Of a DNA stretch of 64,000 nucleotides, positions 26,560 through 35,534 are shown one piece after another. The notes under the pieces are model-generated. The model was not told the origin of the DNA. It saw nothing but the letters and a program-made list of their open reading frames with translations, and did no database searches. The position numbers and the translations under genes are program-made. Origin of the DNA: Acidobacteriota bacterium (GTDB lineage: Bacteria > Acidobacteriota > Terriglobia > Terriglobales > Acidobacteriaceae). The stretch's first letter is position 1, and each line of letters opens with the position of its first letter. Location: positions 465,768 through 529,767 of the forward strand of contig JABCZH010000001.1 of NCBI GenBank assembly GCA_013289795.1, written 5' to 3'.

Positions 26560-26945
26560 TCAAGGCGGGCTATTGACTGCCGTTCCGCCGGTTAGTTCGC
26601 AGGCCCATTGCATGGCCGTCCAGTGACAGTCGGCAACAAAACACTCGGCCAGATGCAACTGAATATTAGCGTTGGCGACGCCTTGCCAGTCCCCGGCTTC
26701 CTGCGCCAGCACGAGTTGGCGCGCTGGAGAAAGCAGGCCAGCCTGCCCCAACAGGACAGCCTTGTTTTCGCTGTCCACGGAAATCCCTTCTAACACCAGC
26801 CCCATGGACAATTTGAGGATTGCATCCATCAGTGAGATATGCCGACCAGAAACAGATCGGATTCTCCATGCCTGACTTGGGGTGCGAGCAACTCGCAGAA
26901 ACGGGCGCGTACCAGAGCTGAAAGCACCAGATCAGATGGCTTGGC
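26560..26945 (-). pseudogene. HDOD/EAL (YuxH-type) C-terminal fragment with frameshift
   Basis: From 26945 down, KPSDLVLSALVRARFCELLA and SDLFLVGIS match the HDOD family; near 26838 the frame ends, and the next frame continues exactly as expected with SLMDAILKLSMGLVLEGIS, LLGQAGLLSPARQLVLAQE and AGDWQG. One missing base restores the frame. Domains of this family sense signals and regulate c-di-GMP or phosphatase networks. The upstream half (EAL part) is missing, so it is a remnant. Confidence 0.6.
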
Positions 26946-27066
26946 CCAAGCCAGCCCGGCTCCTGGACGTTGAGTCGCAATCAATCCTTGAACCGGCAAC
27001 CATCCCGCACTAACATGGGTTATTCGTACTTGAAAGCGCATCCCCGGATCAAAAGGGGCAGAAACC

Positions 27067-27408
27067 ATGACTGACAGAGACCGCCGTCAGGTTCCGCGTC
27101 TCAAAGTCCACGTCCCCATCGAAATCCAAGTCGAGGGAGCCTCCGGTCCCATCCGCGGCGCTACCGCCGATCTGAGCGCGACCGGCTGCTATGTCGAAAC
27201 CATGTTCGCATTCCCGGTGGGCACAGCTCTCGATCTCAAGCTGCAATTAGAAAATACTCTGCTGGTGACCGCAACCGTAGTCACTTCCGACCCCCAGGTA
27301 GGAAACGGGATCCAGTTCGACAGCATGCTGCCGGAAGACTTAGAAGAACTGCAAAACTATTTGAAAGCACTGGAACAGTCCGAGGAATCGAAGCCGCCCG
27401 ACGGTTAG
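27067..27408 (+). CDS. PilZ-domain protein (c-di-GMP receptor)
   Basis: 113 aa, single PilZ domain. The c-di-GMP signature is intact: RRQVPR (residues 6-11, RxxxR) and DLSATG (about 37-42, DxSxxG), followed by GTALDLKLQLE and GNGIQFDSM. Single-domain PilZ proteins act as adaptors binding c-di-GMP. Two other c-di-GMP-type fragments (GGDEF, HDOD) lie just upstream but are broken. A short acidic tail ends the protein. Confidence 0.9.
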   Translation: MTDRDRRQVPRLKVHVPIEIQVEGASGPIRGATADLSATGCYVETMFAFPVGTALDLKLQLENTLLVTATVVTSDPQVGNGIQFDSMLPEDLEELQNYLKALEQSEESKPPDG

Positions 27409-27418
27409 CGGACTAAGT

Positions 27419-28744
27419 TCACTTGCCTGGCAGCGCCGCCGCCGCCACCTTCATCTCTTCCGCTGCTTTCTCCAAATCCGTCATCGCCTGGGCATCCACC
27501 GCATAGAGCGACACCTCGCCTTCCCGTCTCGCGATATAAGCGGTTTCCTTCCGCGAAATCTGCACTCTTTCTATTCGCTTGCCGTCATTGGAGATCGCTG
27601 TCAACTCGATCCTCGGTGCGCTAAATCCAGAATCCACAAACTTGCTGGCCGATAGGTCGCGAATCTTGTCCACCACCGCCTGCGCACCACCAGCGTCCAG
27701 CTTCTTGCCGCTGGCATTCCACCAGTCCTCGCCACCTTTGGTGAGGAAATAACTCTTCGCCCCATCGTGAATCTCAATCTTGTTGGGATCACTGAATCCA
27801 AAATCAAACAGCTTCTTGTTGCGAAAATCCTCCAGACCTTTATCCAGCCCCTTGCCCACGCTGCTCGCAACTTTGTACACGCCTTCCACCGCACTCGACT
27901 TCGCGTAGTAGTCGTCCTTGTTGTTCTTGCGGACTTGCAACTCCTGCGTCCCTGATTCAGCCGTCACCCTAACCGTAGCCACAGGAGTGGCTGACGCAAA
28001 CGCCGACGTTGTTTTCTTGGCGTCATCACCGCCGCTTAAATCCATCCGCGTGTCGGTAAGCGTTCGTACCAATTCCTCCACTTGAGCGTTGTCCGCCCGA
28101 AGCGGTCTCGGTTTCACGATCTGGCACCCATCTTTGTTGCGCCCAAACTCGATGTCTTCTTTCTTAGCAATAAGCTCCACTTTGCTGATCTTGTCCGCAT
28201 CCACCGTCAGCAACCGCTTGTCCCGCAGGTCGTTCACGCCCTTGTCAATGTTGCTCTTGTTATAAGTGGCGATAGTGAAAACCCGCGGATCGCCCTCCAA
28301 CTTCGCATAAATCGCACTCCCCGCCGGCGTCTGATCACCCAGCAGCAACTCGTGCGTCTTATTGTTCTTTTCCGTGACCGTCGCCGTAAGCGGCGGATCG
28401 CTCAGCCCGTACTGTCCCAGATCGCTGGCCTTGTCTTCCACCAGTCGCTCCGAGGTCAGCGTCGACAGGCTCGAAAGCATCGGAGAAACCGCACTCTGCT
28501 CCACGCCCATCGGTTTCGGCGCCGTGATCTGCCATTTCCCCGAGCCGTCCTTCGCCAGCACCAACTCATCTGCGCCCTTTTTCTTGAGATCGATCTTCGA
28601 GATGTCATCCTGTTTGAGCGTCAGGATCTTCGGCGGAGCGTCAGCCGACGCCGTCTCCGCTGGTTTCTGCCGGTTCGACCAGTAAAGCGCCCCGGTCAAT
28701 CCCGCCAGAACTACAATCGCACTGATGAGTCCCCGTATTTTCAT
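27419..28744 (-). CDS. DUF4340 protein
   Basis: 441 aa. N-terminal membrane segment (GLISAIVVLAGLTGALYW), then two DUF4340 repeats: ILTLKQDDISKIDLKKKGAD, WQITAPKPMGVEQSAVSPML, LSSLSTLTSERLVED and later KIEIHDGAKSYFLTKGGEDW. The protein is exported and faces the periplasm. Last gene of the ABC transporter-GldG-DUF4340 operon, 10 nt after the GldG stop. Role in gliding/secretion-type complexes is inferred from this linkage; substrate unknown. Confidence 0.9.
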   Translation of the reverse strand: MKIRGLISAIVVLAGLTGALYWSNRQKPAETASADAPPKILTLKQDDISKIDLKKKGADELVLAKDGSGKWQITAPKPMGVEQSAVSPMLSSLSTLTSERLVEDKASDLGQYGLSDPPLTATVTEKNNKTHELLLGDQTPAGSAIYAKLEGDPRVFTIATYNKSNIDKGVNDLRDKRLLTVDADKISKVELIAKKEDIEFGRNKDGCQIVKPRPLRADNAQVEELVRTLTDTRMDLSGGDDAKKTTSAFASATPVATVRVTAESGTQELQVRKNNKDDYYAKSSAVEGVYKVASSVGKGLDKGLEDFRNKKLFDFGFSDPNKIEIHDGAKSYFLTKGGEDWWNASGKKLDAGGAQAVVDKIRDLSASKFVDSGFSAPRIELTAISNDGKRIERVQISRKETAYIARREGEVSLYAVDAQAMTDLEKAAEEMKVAAAALPGK

Positions 28745-28754
28745 ACTGCGACCG

Positions 28755-30131
28755 CTATCTCCTCTTCCACCAAACCGAAACGCCCATCACCACTACCAGC
28801 AGCGGCAGCAGAAACTGGCTGGTGATCCGCACCCAGTTCACTTGCGACTGCGTCATGGTGACCCGGCGGTCTTCCTGCTGCTTCGGGCGAATCGAAATCA
28901 GGTCTTCATCCGACGAAAGCCAGTCAACCGCATTCAACGCCAGGTCGCTGTTAGCGTTGAAGCTGATAAACGAGTTCGCCGCCCACGACGAACTTCCCAC
29001 CACCACAAATCTCCCCTGCGCATCCTGCTTGCCGGTGTTGTAAGTGGCCGCCGCCGCCATCGTCAGCGGCCCTTTCTTGTTCTTGGGATCGTTGGGATCA
29101 ACCGCCGGTGAATTCAAATTGCTCGTCGCCAGACTCGTATCCGACGAACTAAACAGCTTCTGCACCGAAGTCTTATCGCCGTTCTTGATATCCAGAGACC
29201 GCGTGAGCGGGAACCCAGTCGCCGTCCCCTTCATGCCTTCGACAATCGCGTGCGAGTCGTAATTCCTCACCAACGCCACCTGCGGTCCCACCCCCAGCAA
29301 CTGCCCAATGGGATTCAGATCGAGAATCAGGTCTTTCTCGGCGGTCACGCCCCAACTCCCCAGCAGACCAGTAAGCGCATCGTTGTCGGACGTCATCGCA
29401 CGGCCAATCTTCAACGGCGGATCCAGCATCAACAAAGCCCGCCCGCCGTCCTCTACATATTTCTTCAGCGCATCCACTTCCGGCTGCTGATAATCGTGGG
29501 TCGGCCCACCCACCACCAGCACGGTGCAGTCGCCCGGCACCTCCGCTTTTTGCAGCAGGTCAACCGGCTTCGCCACGTAGTTATCTTTGCTCAACAGATC
29601 TTTGAATTTCGAATAACCGTTGCGGTCGGAATCGTCGATCTGATGCTCGCCGCTGCCCGCCACAAAGCACACCGTCCGGGTCGTATGCTTCAGCGTGCGA
29701 ATAATCGCCCCCGTAACGCCCTCCTCGGTAAAGCTCTTCGCCTCTTCTTTATTACCCCCCACCTGCACAATCGCCGTTCCGTAGTTCGTCACTCCCGCCT
29801 CGCGCGTCACTTGCGGATTCTTGTCCGGATCCACATAATCCACGTGAATCTTGGGCGAGAGATTCGCATACTCGCCCAGCAGATCTTTCGCCCGCGGGAA
29901 GCGCGTCCCTTGATCGAAATAAGTAATGCTCGCGTCCTGCTTCAGCCCCTTCACGATCTTCGCCGTCTGCTCCGACAAGCTGTAGCGCTTATTCGCAGTC
30001 GCGTCGTAGGACTTGTCGTGCCGGTTGGCCAGGAAATTCGCAATCGCCACCGCCGTCAAAACCACCACCACATACACCGCGGCGTAAGCTACATACCGGG
30101 TCTGTCTCGCTCTGAGCAACTCTGTATTCAC
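28755..30131 (-). CDS. GldG-family ABC transporter auxiliary protein
   Basis: 458 aa, GTG start directly after the permease stop (TAAGTG). N-terminal helix (VVVVLTAVAIANFLANR), a large periplasmic domain with ABC_transp_aux features (DKSYDATANKRYSLSEQTAK, DYVDPDKNP, VCFVAGSGEHQIDDS, YVEDGGRALLMLDPP) and a C-terminal helix (FLLPLLVVVMGVSVWW). In Bacteroidota GldG works with GldA/GldF in gliding; in Acidobacteriota this set is common without known motility. Confidence 0.9.
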   Translation of the reverse strand: MNTELLRARQTRYVAYAAVYVVVVLTAVAIANFLANRHDKSYDATANKRYSLSEQTAKIVKGLKQDASITYFDQGTRFPRAKDLLGEYANLSPKIHVDYVDPDKNPQVTREAGVTNYGTAIVQVGGNKEEAKSFTEEGVTGAIIRTLKHTTRTVCFVAGSGEHQIDDSDRNGYSKFKDLLSKDNYVAKPVDLLQKAEVPGDCTVLVVGGPTHDYQQPEVDALKKYVEDGGRALLMLDPPLKIGRAMTSDNDALTGLLGSWGVTAEKDLILDLNPIGQLLGVGPQVALVRNYDSHAIVEGMKGTATGFPLTRSLDIKNGDKTSVQKLFSSSDTSLATSNLNSPAVDPNDPKNKKGPLTMAAAATYNTGKQDAQGRFVVVGSSSWAANSFISFNANSDLALNAVDWLSSDEDLISIRPKQQEDRRVTMTQSQVNWVRITSQFLLPLLVVVMGVSVWWKRR

Positions 30132-30899
30132 TTACGACCTCCAGCGCAGAGATTCCATGGAGCGCGCGGTGAAGAACAGCCCCAGGAAAATCACGGTTAA
30201 GTAATAGATCGCATCCTTCATGTCCAGTACGCCTTTGCCGAATGACTCGAAGTGCGTGATCACCGACATGTACGCCAGCACCTGGGCCCAGGCTGCAGTT
30301 TCGTAACCGCTGACCCACTCCAGTATCCACAGCAGCAGGCAAACTCCGAACGTCGCTGCACCCGCGATGATCTGGTTCTTCGTCAGCGTCGAGATGAACG
30401 TGCCAATCGCCAGCAACCCGCCCGCCTGTAACAGCAATCCCAGGTACCCAATGGCCAACGGCTTCCAGTCAGGATTGCCGTATTTGAATAAGAACGCAAA
30501 GTTCAGTGCCGTAAACAGCAGCATGCAGCCGTACATGGTCAGCGCCGCCAGCCATTTGCCAAGAATGATCTCGATGTCGCGGACCGGCGAAGTCACCAGC
30601 AACTCAATCGTTCCGCTGCGTTTCTCCTCGGCAAATAGCCGCATGGTGATCATGGGAATGAAAAACAACCCAATCACGCTGGCGTTCGACAGCAACGGCC
30701 GTATGACCTCTTCGTTGAGGTTCATCGGCATCGGCTGTCCGCGCATCTGCGATTCCATGCCCATCATGACGAAGTAGCCGAGCGCGTTCCAAAAGAAGAA
30801 CCCGAAAATCAGCGCGAACATGGTCAACAGCAAATACGCGATCGGCGAAACAAAATAACTGCGCAGTTCTTTGCGCCAGATGATCCAGATATTCCGCAC
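30132..30899 (-). CDS. ABC transporter permease (GldF-type)
   Basis: 255 aa, six membrane helices (for example PIAYLLLTMFALIFGFFFW, ALTMYGCMLLFTALNFAFLF, ATFGVCLLLWILEW). Contains MRLFAEEKRSGTIELLVTSP, the coupling motif of ABC-2/GldF permeases. GTG start overlaps the ATPase stop by one base. Membrane part of the complex with the ATPase at 30899 and GldG-like partner. Confidence 0.9.
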   Translation of the reverse strand: MRNIWIIWRKELRSYFVSPIAYLLLTMFALIFGFFFWNALGYFVMMGMESQMRGQPMPMNLNEEVIRPLLSNASVIGLFFIPMITMRLFAEEKRSGTIELLVTSPVRDIEIILGKWLAALTMYGCMLLFTALNFAFLFKYGNPDWKPLAIGYLGLLLQAGGLLAIGTFISTLTKNQIIAGAATFGVCLLLWILEWVSGYETAAWAQVLAYMSVITHFESFGKGVLDMKDAIYYLTVIFLGLFFTARSMESLRWRS

Positions 30900-31864
30900 T
30901 ATGCTGCCCCCTTACCCGCGGCTTCCGCCCCCGTAAGCTGCAGGAATATTTCTTCCAGACTCACTGCCGCGGGCCGCAACTCATTCAAGTCCCACCCCGC
31001 CTGCACCACTGCCCGTGCCAACTCCCCACGCACGAAGCCCTTCTGGCTCTCAACTTCAAAAACGTTGCGGTCTCCGTGTGTGGTTTTGAGCTGGGCACGG
31101 CTCACTCCCGGAATCTGTTGCAGCCGCGTCACCACCACTGCGGAATCCACCGCCCCGTCCCGCGACCCCACTTCCACCAGCAGCGATTCCGCTCCCCGCG
31201 CCCGGTTTTGCAGGTTGGTCACCGAATCCGTCGCCACCAGCTTGCCCTTACTAATAATGACCACCTGTTCGCAAGTCTGTTCAACTTCCGGCAGAATGTG
31301 CGTGCTCAAAATGATGGTGTGATCGCCCGCCAGCCCTTTGATCAGGTCTCGCGTCTCGTTAATTTGTTTGGGATCAAGCCCAGCCGTGGGCTCGTCGAGC
31401 ACCAGCACATCCGGATTGTGAATGATCGCCTGCGCCAGCCCCACCCGCTGCCGATACCCTTTCGAAAGCCGCCCCAGCAGCTTGTTTCTCACATCCTCAA
31501 CCGCGCATCGGTCGCAAACGTAATCGACTCGCTTCTTAAGTTCCGCGCCCGAAAGGCCCTTGAGCCTGCCCACAAACGTCAGGTACTCGCCCGTCTCCAT
31601 CTCCGGATACAGCGGCGGAGACTCAGGCAGATATCCAATGCGCTTCTTGACCTCGAGCGGCTGCTCCAGCACGTCGAATCCGGCAACCGTCGCCCCACCC
31701 GACGTGGGCGGCATAAAACACGTCAGCATCCGCATGGTGGTCGTCTTGCCGGCGCCGTTCGGTCCCAGAAAACCCACGATCTGGCCCTTCTGGACCTCGA
31801 AAGAAATGTGGTCAACCGCAAGGTTACGCGCGTACTTCTTGGTAAGCTGTTTGACTGAGATCAT
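30899..31864 (-). CDS. ABC transporter ATPase (GldA-type)
   Basis: 321 aa from the ATG at 31864 (an upstream ATG at 31900 adds 12 residues). Walker A GPNGAGKTT, Q-loop in RIGYLPESPPLYPEM, signature LSKGYRQRVGLAQ, Walker B VLVLDEPTAGLD and switch His in STHILPEVEQ. First gene of the four-gene export/gliding-type operon, coupled to the permease. Confidence 0.92.
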   Translation of the reverse strand: MISVKQLTKKYARNLAVDHISFEVQKGQIVGFLGPNGAGKTTTMRMLTCFMPPTSGGATVAGFDVLEQPLEVKKRIGYLPESPPLYPEMETGEYLTFVGRLKGLSGAELKKRVDYVCDRCAVEDVRNKLLGRLSKGYRQRVGLAQAIIHNPDVLVLDEPTAGLDPKQINETRDLIKGLAGDHTIILSTHILPEVEQTCEQVVIISKGKLVATDSVTNLQNRARGAESLLVEVGSRDGAVDSAVVVTRLQQIPGVSRAQLKTTHGDRNVFEVESQKGFVRGELARAVVQAGWDLNELRPAAVSLEEIFLQLTGAEAAGKGAA

Positions 31865-32099
31865 AGGATTTGCTTGTAAAAGGTAAGATGCGCAACGCAC
31901 ACATCGTGAAACAGTCCGTCCTAGGGAGCTTCGGAGTGAAGTTCTATGTTAAGAACTACAAGGCAAATCTGTCAATCGGAAGCGGAATGGAGGATCTCAG
32001 ATCCCTCGCCGTCGGGGTTCTCCGCGCACTCCGCGGCCGTTCTCAGCGATCTCTGCGTTTTAAGATTTTCGTGTCTGCGGATTTGCTCATGGAGCACCA

Positions 32100-33071
32100 A
32101 TGAACCACCGCACCCTGGGCCGCACTAACTTCAAAATCAGCGAAATCGCCCACGGCCTATGGGGCATGGGCGATTGGACCGGCTCCGACGACGCCCAATC
32201 CCTCGCTGCCTTGCAACTCTCCGTCGATCTCGGCTGCAACTTCTTCGACACCGCCTGGTCCTACGGCAACGGCCACAGCGACGCCCTGCTCGGCCAACTT
32301 CTCTCCCGCAACCCCACCAAGCGCCTCTATGCCGCTTCCAAAATCCCGCCGCTCAACGACAAGTGGCCAGCCTCCGCCAAGTACAAATACCGCGACGTTT
32401 TCCCCGCCGATCACGTCTTCAAGCACGCCCGCCTGATTCGCGAAAACCTCGGCACCGATTCCATCGATCTGCTCCAATTCCACGTCTGGGACGACAGTTG
32501 GACCAACGAGCCCGACTTCCGCAAGACAGTCGAGAAGCTAAAAGCCGAAGGCTGGATTCGCTTTTTCGGCCTGAGCCTCAACCGCTGGGAGCCGGAGAAC
32601 GGCATTCGCGCGCTGCGTACCGGACTGGTCGACGCCGTACAAGTGATCTACAACATTTTCGACCAGTCCCCCGAAGACCAGCTGTTTCCCGTATGCCACG
32701 AACTGAACATCGGAGTCATCGCCCGCGTCCCACTCGACGAAGGCAGCCTGGCCGGGGAATTGACCGCCGAAACCAGGTTCCCCAAAAACGACTGGCGCTC
32801 CCTCTATTTTGGCCCGGAGAATCTCCCGAACACCGTGACCCGAGTGGAAAAACTCAAGAAAGTTCTGCCGCAAGGCATGAGCCTGCCCCAGATGGCGTTG
32901 CGCTTTATCCTGTCAAATCTGGTCGTGAGCACGACCATCGTGGGCATGAGGCACCCCAATCACGTGCGGGAAAACCTTGCTGTAAGCGACGCCGGCCCGC
33001 TCGATGACACACTCCTACGCAACCTGCGCCAGCACCGCTGGGACCGCCGTCCTCAACCCTGGTCCCATTGA
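32100..33071 (+). CDS. Aldo/keto reductase
   Basis: 323 aa, typical length. Catalytic tetrad: Asp50 and Tyr55 in FFDTAWSYGNG, Lys81 in AASKIPP and His in LLQFHVWDD. Starts MNHRTLGRTNFKISEIAHG, the usual N-terminus. NAD(P)H-dependent reduction of carbonyls; substrate not predictable. Monocistronic, convergent with the small gene at 33078. Confidence 0.92.
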   Translation: MNHRTLGRTNFKISEIAHGLWGMGDWTGSDDAQSLAALQLSVDLGCNFFDTAWSYGNGHSDALLGQLLSRNPTKRLYAASKIPPLNDKWPASAKYKYRDVFPADHVFKHARLIRENLGTDSIDLLQFHVWDDSWTNEPDFRKTVEKLKAEGWIRFFGLSLNRWEPENGIRALRTGLVDAVQVIYNIFDQSPEDQLFPVCHELNIGVIARVPLDEGSLAGELTAETRFPKNDWRSLYFGPENLPNTVTRVEKLKKVLPQGMSLPQMALRFILSNLVVSTTIVGMRHPNHVRENLAVSDAGPLDDTLLRNLRQHRWDRRPQPWSH

Positions 33072-33077
33072 AACCGT

Positions 33078-33308
33078 CTATGCAACTCGCTGCCGGGGCT
33101 TTCGCCGGTCATCCTCTTCCGGTGCACCGCTGTTCAGCGCTCCCTCGGTGGTAATCCGGCTGGCCTTGCAAAGTTCGTTCGCGATCTTGACGCCGGCCTC
33201 TTTCGCCCGGACCGGCCCTTCCGCCGACATGGCTGAACTGGCTGCTAGGGCAAACAGCAGGGCATCCTCCTGCTTCTCGAAATATAGAACCACCTGGCTT
33301 GCCGCCAT
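33078..33308 (-). CDS. Small hypothetical protein
   Basis: 76 aa, starting MAASQVVLYFEKQEDALLFA, helical with Ala-rich core and an acidic/basic C-terminus. I recognise no domain. Composition looks genuine, and it ends 6 nt from the convergent reductase stop. Confidence 0.5.
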   Translation of the reverse strand: MAASQVVLYFEKQEDALLFALAASSAMSAEGPVRAKEAGVKIANELCKASRITTEGALNSGAPEEDDRRKPRQRVA

Positions 33309-33413
33309 TCCAGCACCTCCTCGCGCGGGTTACCCAAATCATAGGCTCAACCCCCAGCCGTCCGGCGTTATCTCTCTTGATGCCCCTCACTCGAAAGGGC
33401 AACCGGTGGTCTT

Positions 33414-33515
33414 GTCATCCTGAGGAAGCGGTTCTTGCCGCCGAAGGACCCAGGCGAGCCGCGCGAACGGGTCGCGTTCTGTGCGACCCGATAAATCGCG
33501 CGTTTGGCTCGCTTC
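33414..33515 (+). repeat. Dispersed repeat (CATCCTGAGG ... GCGAGCCGCGCGAA type)
   Basis: Begins CTTGTCATCCTGAGG and has GGCGAGCCGCGCGAA, GGTCGCG and TGCGACCCGA with an internal inverted repeat (GGGTCGCG/TGCGACCC). A second copy lies at 59693-59835. It is the only thing I see in the 280-bp gap before hemE. Confidence 0.7.
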
Positions 33516-33588
33516 CTTATCAAAGCGGTCGATATGGACACAGCCCGCGCCCAATGGATTGCTTGAAAAATGCTAGATTTAAAGCTCC

Positions 33589-34623
33589 ATGTCCGCTCCC
33601 GAATCCCGCTTCGTGAAGGCCTGCCGGGCCCAGCCTGTGGATCGCACTCCCGTATGGTTCATGCGCCAGGCTGGACGCTACATGCCCGAATACCGCGCCG
33701 TCCGCAAGCAGTATTCCCTGATCGAAATCTGCAAGCAGCCCAAAATCGCCGCCGAAGTGACCATCACCGCCGCCGAGATCCTGGGAGTCGACGCCGCCAT
33801 CATCTTCGCCGACTTGCTTCTCCCGCTCGAAGTCATGGGACTGCCATTCCATTTCTCCGCCGGCGAAGGTCCAGTCATCGAGAAACCAATCCGATCCAAC
33901 GAAGAGATCACCCGCCTGCGAACCGATCACGCCGCCGATCTCGGCTACGTCTCTGAAGCCATCCGCCTGGTCTGCCGCCACTTCAGCAACCACCTTCCCG
34001 TGATCGGCTTTTGTGGCGCGCCTTTCACCCTCGCCAGCTACATGATCGAAGGCGGCGGCTCTCGCAATTACCTTCACACCAAGAAAATGATGTATTCGTC
34101 CCCGCAATCCTGGGACGAACTCTTGTGCAAGCTGGTCGCAGTCACCTCCGAATACGCCACCGAGCAGGTGCGTGCTGGTGCCGACGTCATCCAGATTTTC
34201 GACAGTTGGGTCGGCTGTCTCAGCGTCGAAGACTATCGCCGTTATGTGTTGCCAAGAACCACCGAACTGGTGAAGAAGCTCCAAGCCAGCGGTGCGCCCG
34301 TCATTTATTTCGGTACCGACACCGCCATGCTTTTGCCTTCCATGCGGGAAACCGGAGCCGACGTAATCGGCCTCGACTGGCGCATCCCGCTGGACGAAGG
34401 CTGGGCCAGGCTAGGCAACCAGAAGGCCATACAGGGTAACCTCGATCCGGCGCTTCTTTTCGCCAGCTGGCCGGAACTGAAATCTCGCGCCGAAGACATC
34501 CTTCGCCGCGCCGCCAGTCGTCCCGGCCATATCTTTAATCTGGGCCACGGCATCCTGCCCGAAACCCCGGTAGAAAACGTAAGGGCCCTGGCGAACTTTG
34601 TCCAGGAGAGGGGCACTTTGTGA
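33589..34623 (+). CDS. hemE: Uroporphyrinogen decarboxylase
   Basis: 344 aa. Signatures PVWFMRQAGRYMPEYR (residues about 21-36) and GFCGAPFTLASYMIEGGGS, plus DSWVGCLS and the C-terminal GNLDPALLFAS and NLGHGILPETP. It decarboxylates uroporphyrinogen III to coproporphyrinogen III in heme synthesis. First of three linked heme genes; its stop overlaps the GTG start of hemH by 4 nt. Confidence 0.97.
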   Translation: MSAPESRFVKACRAQPVDRTPVWFMRQAGRYMPEYRAVRKQYSLIEICKQPKIAAEVTITAAEILGVDAAIIFADLLLPLEVMGLPFHFSAGEGPVIEKPIRSNEEITRLRTDHAADLGYVSEAIRLVCRHFSNHLPVIGFCGAPFTLASYMIEGGGSRNYLHTKKMMYSSPQSWDELLCKLVAVTSEYATEQVRAGADVIQIFDSWVGCLSVEDYRRYVLPRTTELVKKLQASGAPVIYFGTDTAMLLPSMRETGADVIGLDWRIPLDEGWARLGNQKAIQGNLDPALLFASWPELKSRAEDILRRAASRPGHIFNLGHGILPETPVENVRALANFVQERGTL

Positions 34624-35489
34624 AGAACCTCGCCGTCCTGCTCCTGGCCCACGGCAGCCCCGATTCCGTAGACCAGATCCCGGAATTTCTTTTGCGCGTA
34701 ACCGGAGGACGTCCCCTTCCTCCAGAATCGATTCAGGAAATCCAACATCGTTATGGGCTCATCGGCCGCTCCCCGCTGACCGCGCTCACGTTGGAACAGG
34801 CAGAACTTCTGGCCCAAAAAACCGGCCGCCGCGTGTACGTCGGCATGCGCAACTGGCACCCTTATATCGCGGACACCGTTCGCACCATGATTGCCGATGG
34901 CGTGGACCATGCCGTCGTCATCTGCCTGGCACCGCAGAATTCCCGCACCAGCGTCGGCCTCTACCGTGCCGCTCTCGCTGCAGAACCCCCCCCGTTTAGC
35001 ATCAGGTTCGTCGAATCCTGGCACGATCACCCACTACTGATTAAAGCCTTCGCCGAAAAACTCCGTGCCGGCCGGCCACCTAACGTTCCAACCATCTTCA
35101 CCGCGCACAGTGTCCCCCAGCGCACCATCACCGAAGGCGATCCTTACGACCAACAAGCCAGAGAAACCGCCGCGCTCGTGGCAAAGCAAGCCGTACTCGC
35201 GCCCGCAGCTTGGACTTTCGCATTCCAGAGCCAGGGCATGTCCGGAGGTCCGTGGCTCGGCCCCACGGTAGAAGACACAATTATTGCCCTCAAACAGAGA
35301 GGCCACAAGGCCGTCTTCATTCAGCCCATCGGCTTCCTTTGCGACCACGTCGAGGTGCTCTACGACATTGATATCGGCTTCAAACAATTCGCAAAAAAGA
35401 GGGACATACGCCTAACCCGGGCCGAGTCACTGAACAATTCGCCATCGCTCACCAACGTCCTCGCTGCGCTGGTCGGCAAGTCAATGTAG
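34620..35489 (+). CDS. hemH: Ferrochelatase
   Basis: 289 aa, GTG start coupled to hemE (GTGA overlap). Has LLLAHGSPDSVDQIPEFL, GMRNWHPYIADTV with the metal-binding His region, IFTAHSVPQ signature and HVEVLYDIDIGFK. Inserts iron into porphyrin (Fe2+ plus protoporphyrin IX, or coproporphyrin in the alternate route). Slightly short compared with E. coli HemH, similar to Bacillus type. Confidence 0.94.
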   Translation: MKNLAVLLLAHGSPDSVDQIPEFLLRVTGGRPLPPESIQEIQHRYGLIGRSPLTALTLEQAELLAQKTGRRVYVGMRNWHPYIADTVRTMIADGVDHAVVICLAPQNSRTSVGLYRAALAAEPPPFSIRFVESWHDHPLLIKAFAEKLRAGRPPNVPTIFTAHSVPQRTITEGDPYDQQARETAALVAKQAVLAPAAWTFAFQSQGMSGGPWLGPTVEDTIIALKQRGHKAVFIQPIGFLCDHVEVLYDIDIGFKQFAKKRDIRLTRAESLNNSPSLTNVLAALVGKSM

Positions 35490-35534
35490 TAATGTGGGCG
35501 CGGACCACTCCGCCCTCGCAACTTTGTCGCCAAC

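Noticed and set aside
29250-30200. 316-codon open frame on the plus strand
   Set aside because: Antisense to the GldG-type gene; His/Arg-rich product typical of a shadow frame.
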